Shown here: positions 61,083-64,000 of the stretch, piece after piece
Numbering within the stretch: the first letter of the stretch is position 1
How the letters are laid out: each line of letters opens with the position of its first letter
Origin: Candidatus Gastranaerophilales bacterium
GTDB lineage: Bacteria; Cyanobacteriota; Vampirovibrionia; Gastranaerophilales; Gastranaerophilaceae
Assembly: GCA_900769355.1 (NCBI GenBank)
Contig: CAAGGG010000053.1
Coordinates: 1 to 64,000, forward strand
Direction: 5' to 3'
DNA length: 64,000 nucleotides
Made by a program: the position numbers and the translations under genes
The notes under the pieces: model-generated
The model's database searches: none
What the model saw: only the letters and a program-made list of their open reading frames with translations
What the model was told of the DNA's origin: nothing

Positions 61083-61100
61083 GTTACATTTCGTTACACA

Positions 61101-62207
61101 TTATTTGTCGTTAGAATAATGCAACACTGAACCGCTTTCTAAAATAGAATATGTATTTGTTCTGTCAGTATAATAGCTAAGAAGCTTTCTAACTCTTTCT
61201 AATTGAGCATCATTTAAAATTGAAATTAATGAAGCAGTCAATTTGTTATCAAGAATAATTGGATATTCTCTTCCAGACTGTCCTTGGCCAACTAACATTA
61301 CGTCTCCGTATACCAAACTTTTCTCATTAGCTAAACCTTTTTCAAAAATTGCAGTTTCTTTTACGACACCCAGAATTTCTAGTTCAGGATAACCTGCTTT
61401 TTTTAAAGTTATAGTATTTACATTTGCATCAGTTCCATCAGGAGAATAAACCGTAACAGTATATTTGTCTCCTCTATCTCCTGTAATAGTTGTAGAACCG
61501 CATGCTTTGCCATAGTCATAAGGTTGTTTTACTTGTGCCCACTTGTTTCCGTTTGGAACATTTTGCAAACTGTTAAAAGTTTGTCTTAATCCCTTAGATA
61601 TAGTTTTTACTTTGGCCTCTCCATGGTAATTAGGTGAATTTAGAGCATCTTCAAGATAATTTGCTACATCATTTCTTAACGGAAATGGGATAGAAGATCC
61701 AACATAAGAGTATGCATTTGACTCAAATTCCGGACCTTTTCTTCCGTCGTCACTCATAAGAGCTAGTTTTATTTTATTTAGACCTTTCACTTTGTTTTTT
61801 AAAGGATTTGTATCTACGGGAGATTTATGCGTAATATAAATTTCGTCATATCCGGAACCACCCTTAGTGTTTACCAAATCAACTTTTACATCATAAGAGA
61901 GGTTCCCTTCTCTAACACCTGCAAATGTTTTTGAGCCAACTACTCTACCGTCATGCATTTCATCAATACTTGCAACGTCATTTACCATTTCAATTCTATG
62001 AGCATCTGCAAATTCTACATCATTTAATGGTTTTGCTGAAGATGCCATTGGTGACATTGCAAGGACTGTTGCTGCCAAAGGAACTGCTAATTTCTCTCTA
62101 ATTGGTGTAGAATGATATTCTTCCCCATTACGGTGCTTTCTTCCTTCAAAATTAACATTGTTGTGTTTGTTTCCAAATGTTACTGCTGATACCGGACTTA
62201 TTGCCAT
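61101..62207 (-). CDS. Unknown protein with FxG N-terminus and late signal-like segment
   Basis: A 368-residue protein. Residues 1-35 are a polar leader containing VTFGNKHNNVNFEGRKHRN, which carries the hydrophobic-x-F-x-G motif also seen at 9997 and 33637. Residues about 38-58 (REKLAVPLAATVLAMSPMAS then SAKP) look exactly like a signal peptide with an Ala-x-Ala-type end, but displaced by 35 residues. The rest is beta-rich with many Gly and Asp (KGGSGYDEIYITHKSPVDTN, TGDRGDKYTVTVYSPDGTDA). GGGG precedes the ATG. It may be exported or membrane-anchored; no family is recognised. Confidence 0.7.
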   Translation of the reverse strand: MAISPVSAVTFGNKHNNVNFEGRKHRNGEEYHSTPIREKLAVPLAATVLAMSPMASSAKPLNDVEFADAHRIEMVNDVASIDEMHDGRVVGSKTFAGVREGNLSYDVKVDLVNTKGGSGYDEIYITHKSPVDTNPLKNKVKGLNKIKLALMSDDGRKGPEFESNAYSYVGSSIPFPLRNDVANYLEDALNSPNYHGEAKVKTISKGLRQTFNSLQNVPNGNKWAQVKQPYDYGKACGSTTITGDRGDKYTVTVYSPDGTDANVNTITLKKAGYPELEILGVVKETAIFEKGLANEKSLVYGDVMLVGQGQSGREYPIILDNKLTASLISILNDAQLERVRKLLSYYTDRTNTYSILESGSVLHYSNDK

Positions 62208-62466
62208 AATTTTTACCCCTATTTATTTTTTTAACTTGATTTTGTTTTAAGTAACAGGCAAAATTTTTTTTGCCATGCCACTTTTTCATTAACACCCTTC
62301 AAACTGTATTATAGCAACTCATTTCGGATTTTGTAAAATAGTATATACAATATTAATATTTCTTTACACTTGCACCGTTTTTTTGTTTGTAGTATTTTAC
62401 ATGGTAAATTAAACGTAAGTAACTACAAGTGTTGTAGAGATACATACAAAAAGAAGGAGAACTCAA

Positions 62467-63426
62467 ATGAGTGAAAGAAAATTAGTTGGAACAAGCGAAA
62501 TGTTCAAAAAAGCTCTTGAAGGCAAATATGCTATCGGTGCTTACAACGTTAACAACATGGAAATTTTGCAAGGTATTGCAGAAGCTGCTGAAGAAACAAG
62601 ATCACCTATTATCTTGCAAGTATCAGCTGGGGCTAGAAAATATGCTAACCAAACTTATCTAATCAAATTGGTTGAAGCAGCTCTTGCAACAACAACAGTT
62701 CCTATCGCTTTACACTTGGATCACGGTGCTGATTTCGAAATTTGTAAAGCTTGTATCGACGGTGGTTTCTCATCAGTTATGATTGATGGTTCAAGATTCC
62801 CATTAGAAGAAAACATCAGAGTTACAAAAGAAGTTGTTGAATACGCTCACAAACATGGCGTTTCTGTTGAAGCTGAACTTGGTAAACTTGCTGGTGTTGA
62901 AGATGACGTTAAAGTTCACGCTAAAGATTCAACTTATACAGATCCTGCTGAAGCTGTTAGATTTGTTAAAGAAACAGGTTGTGACTCTTTGGCTGTTGCT
63001 ATCGGAACTTCTCACGGTGCTTACAAATTCTCTGGCGAAGCTAAATTAGACTTCGAAAGACTTGCTGAAATCAAAAACGCTTTGGCTGAAGCTGGTTTCC
63101 CTGATTATCCATTGGTATTGCACGGATCTTCATCAGTTCCTGCTGAATTCGTTGCTAAATGTAACAAATACGGTGGTCAATTGCCTAACGCTCAAGGTGT
63201 TCCAGAAGATATGCTTAACTATGCTTCTAAACACGGTGTAGCTAAAATCAACATTGATACTGACTTGAGATTGGCTATGACTTCAACAATCAGAGAATTC
63301 TTTGTTGAACACCCTGAAAAATTCGACCCACGTGAATACATGGGACCTGGTAGAACTGCTGTTAAAGAAATGGTTATGCACAAAATGCGTGACGTTCTTG
63401 GTACAGCTGGACACGCAGACGACTAA
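62467..63426 (+). CDS. fba: Class II fructose-bisphosphate aldolase
   Basis: A 319-residue metal-dependent aldolase of glycolysis and gluconeogenesis. Marks: GAYNVNNMEILQGIAEAAEE, ALHLDHGADFEICKACIDGG (zinc His and the catalytic Asp region), SVMIDGSRFPLEENIRVTKE, VEAELGKLAGVEDDV, AVAIGTSHGAYKF, LVLHGSSSVP and KINIDTDLRLAMT. The length fits the class II A group. AAGGAG precedes the ATG. Its codon use is strongly biased to GCT, GGT and GAA, as expected for a highly expressed gene. It stands alone with a terminator about 85 bp after the stop. Confidence 0.97.
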   Translation: MSERKLVGTSEMFKKALEGKYAIGAYNVNNMEILQGIAEAAEETRSPIILQVSAGARKYANQTYLIKLVEAALATTTVPIALHLDHGADFEICKACIDGGFSSVMIDGSRFPLEENIRVTKEVVEYAHKHGVSVEAELGKLAGVEDDVKVHAKDSTYTDPAEAVRFVKETGCDSLAVAIGTSHGAYKFSGEAKLDFERLAEIKNALAEAGFPDYPLVLHGSSSVPAEFVAKCNKYGGQLPNAQGVPEDMLNYASKHGVAKINIDTDLRLAMTSTIREFFVEHPEKFDPREYMGPGRTAVKEMVMHKMRDVLGTAGHADD

Positions 63427-63429
63427 TTT

Positions 63430-63480
63430 TTTAGCCCACTGCGACAACATTCATTCATACATCAAACATTGGTGGAATGT
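63430..63480. repeat. Partial GTAGCCC-module repeat after fba
   Basis: TTAGCCCACTGCGACAACAT then TCATTCATACATCAAACATT and GGTGGAATG, a diverged copy of the module at 22672-22720 and 42385-42440. It lies between the fba stop and its terminator. Confidence 0.65.
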
Positions 63481-63506
63481 TTTATCAAAGTCCAAGTTAT
63501 AAACTT

Positions 63507-63541
63507 ACAAAAAGAGCAGGTGATGAGCCTGTTCTTTTTGT
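63507..63541 (+). terminator. Intrinsic terminator of fba
   Basis: AAAGAGCAGG (63511-63520) with CCTGTTCTTT (63528-63537), one G-U pair, 7-nt loop, followed by TTG. Confidence 0.85.
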
Positions 63542-63544
63542 ATA

Positions 63545-63885
63545 AATAAGAATAATATTTTATTGTAACGAACTTATCGTCTTATTGTCCTTCTGGCTTA
63601 ACAAAAAATAGAGCGTGATACCTATGCCACAAATACATTTTCAAACTATTGTTAAGTTTTGTTAATTGCCCCCCCCCCCGAAAATGACAATTTCATAAAA
63701 TCGAATGTTTTTATATTAGTACAAGGGGAATTTAATCACTTTAACATGAAAAATTAGACATTTTGCAAATTCAATTTGAATAGGTGCAAACGGTTGTACC
63801 TGTTGATCAAATGTGCTTTTGTAAAAGGCTAATCTCTTATTGGTAAAATTTAGCAAAAAACACAAAAAACGAGGAAAAGGGGAAA
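63545..63885. other. Intergenic region with a C11 tract
   Basis: No gene. It contains ACTTATCGTCTTATTGTCC (63570), a relative of the text at 5775, and a C11 tract (63669-63679) in the context TTGC(11)GA. The remainder is AT-rich promoter-like sequence before the last gene. Confidence 0.6.
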
Positions 63886-63889
63886 AATT

Positions 63890-64000
63890 ATGAGTTTAGA
63901 CGGAATTTCAGGTTACAATTACAATGGCTATTTATGGGAACTAGATCCAAAGAAAACAACCACAACCAACTCTGCTTTTAATACGCAAAAGCCAACGATA
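63890..64000 (+). CDS. Unknown protein, N-terminal fragment
   Basis: Thirty-seven codons are visible before the window edge. AGGGGAAAAATT gives a good ribosome site before the ATG. The product begins MSLDGISGYNYNGYLWELDP and continues KKTTTTNSAFNTQKPT, a Gly/Tyr/Asn-rich start followed by a Thr/Asn-rich disordered linker. The start without a signal peptide and the low-complexity linker resemble the other unknown proteins in the window, such as that at 48061. No family can be named from so little. Confidence 0.6.
   Translation, partial: MSLDGISGYNYNGYLWELDPKKTTTTNSAFNTQKPTI

Overview
The window looks like chromosome of a non-photosynthetic relative of the Cyanobacteria (Melainabacteria/Vampirovibrionia, probably a gut Gastranaerophilales-type organism). 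This is an inference from several traits: an AT-rich genome; F1 ATPase beta and epsilon genes forming a pair separate from the other ATP synthase genes, as in Cyanobacteria; a short cyanobacterial-type SSB; a complete minCDE; LPS export genes (Gram-negative envelope); prepilins with FTLSEVLITLGIIGVVAA-type leaders; anaerobe oxygen defence (rubredoxin plus flavodiiron protein); and several uncharacterised protein families that recur inside the window. No rRNA, tRNA, CRISPR array, transposase or phage gene was seen.

Layout. 1-5.6 kb: start of an AsmA/TamB-like gene (cut by the window edge), a sugar porter, an XRE regulator divergent from a prepilin, and an ssb - four-carbon acid sugar kinase - pdxA2 operon. 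5.9-16 kb: thrS, two small RHH proteins, a HEAT-like protein, small unknowns, glyS and a Ski2-like helicase. 16-24 kb: gtrA/gatD, an orphan MalG-type permease, a DUF212 membrane protein, a SWIM-SNF2 helicase, a candidate structured RNA, and a prepilin put out of frame by a G10 tract. 24-31 kb: an operon of coiled-coil and Gly-rich unknown proteins, ribosomal protein S1 and valS. 31-42 kb: spmAB, maf, rubredoxin/flavodiiron/PerR-like genes, rplI, a CooC-like ATPase with folD, and an LPS export pair with a phosphodiester glycosidase. 42-51.5 kb: atpC-atpD, fliI, an SDR, secG with a NUDIX regulator, a lytic transglycosylase and minCDE. 51.8-62 kb: another coiled-coil family member, flagellar-type export genes fliR-fliQ-fliP-fliO plus a SpoA-domain protein, and two large unknown proteins. 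62-64 kb: fba and the start of one more unknown gene.

The intergenic spaces are unusual. Nearly every long one is packed with interspersed repeats: an ACTCCGGA/TCCGGAGT palindrome, a GATTCTGAATAGCAAG / AAGCTTTCAGAATGACG pair, a GGTGCTACGCACGTAGCCC module, degenerate GTGAATAA-type tandem repeats, and four G10-G11 tracts in the fixed context TCG(n)CAA. One G-tract lies inside the 5' end of a prepilin gene and leaves it one base out of frame, as in a phase-variable switch.

The most promising undescribed material is (1) a family of four paralogous proteins (starting at 24267, 26820, 38906 and 53455, all minus strand) sharing N- and C-terminal coiled-coil ends around a variable middle, in a genome with a flagellar-type export machine but no flagellin in view; (2) the G-tract prepilin switch and its sister tracts; (3) five genes with a TATAAT exactly six bases before the ATG and no Shine-Dalgarno, suggesting leaderless mRNAs; and (4) a branched RNA-like fold at 22932-23054.
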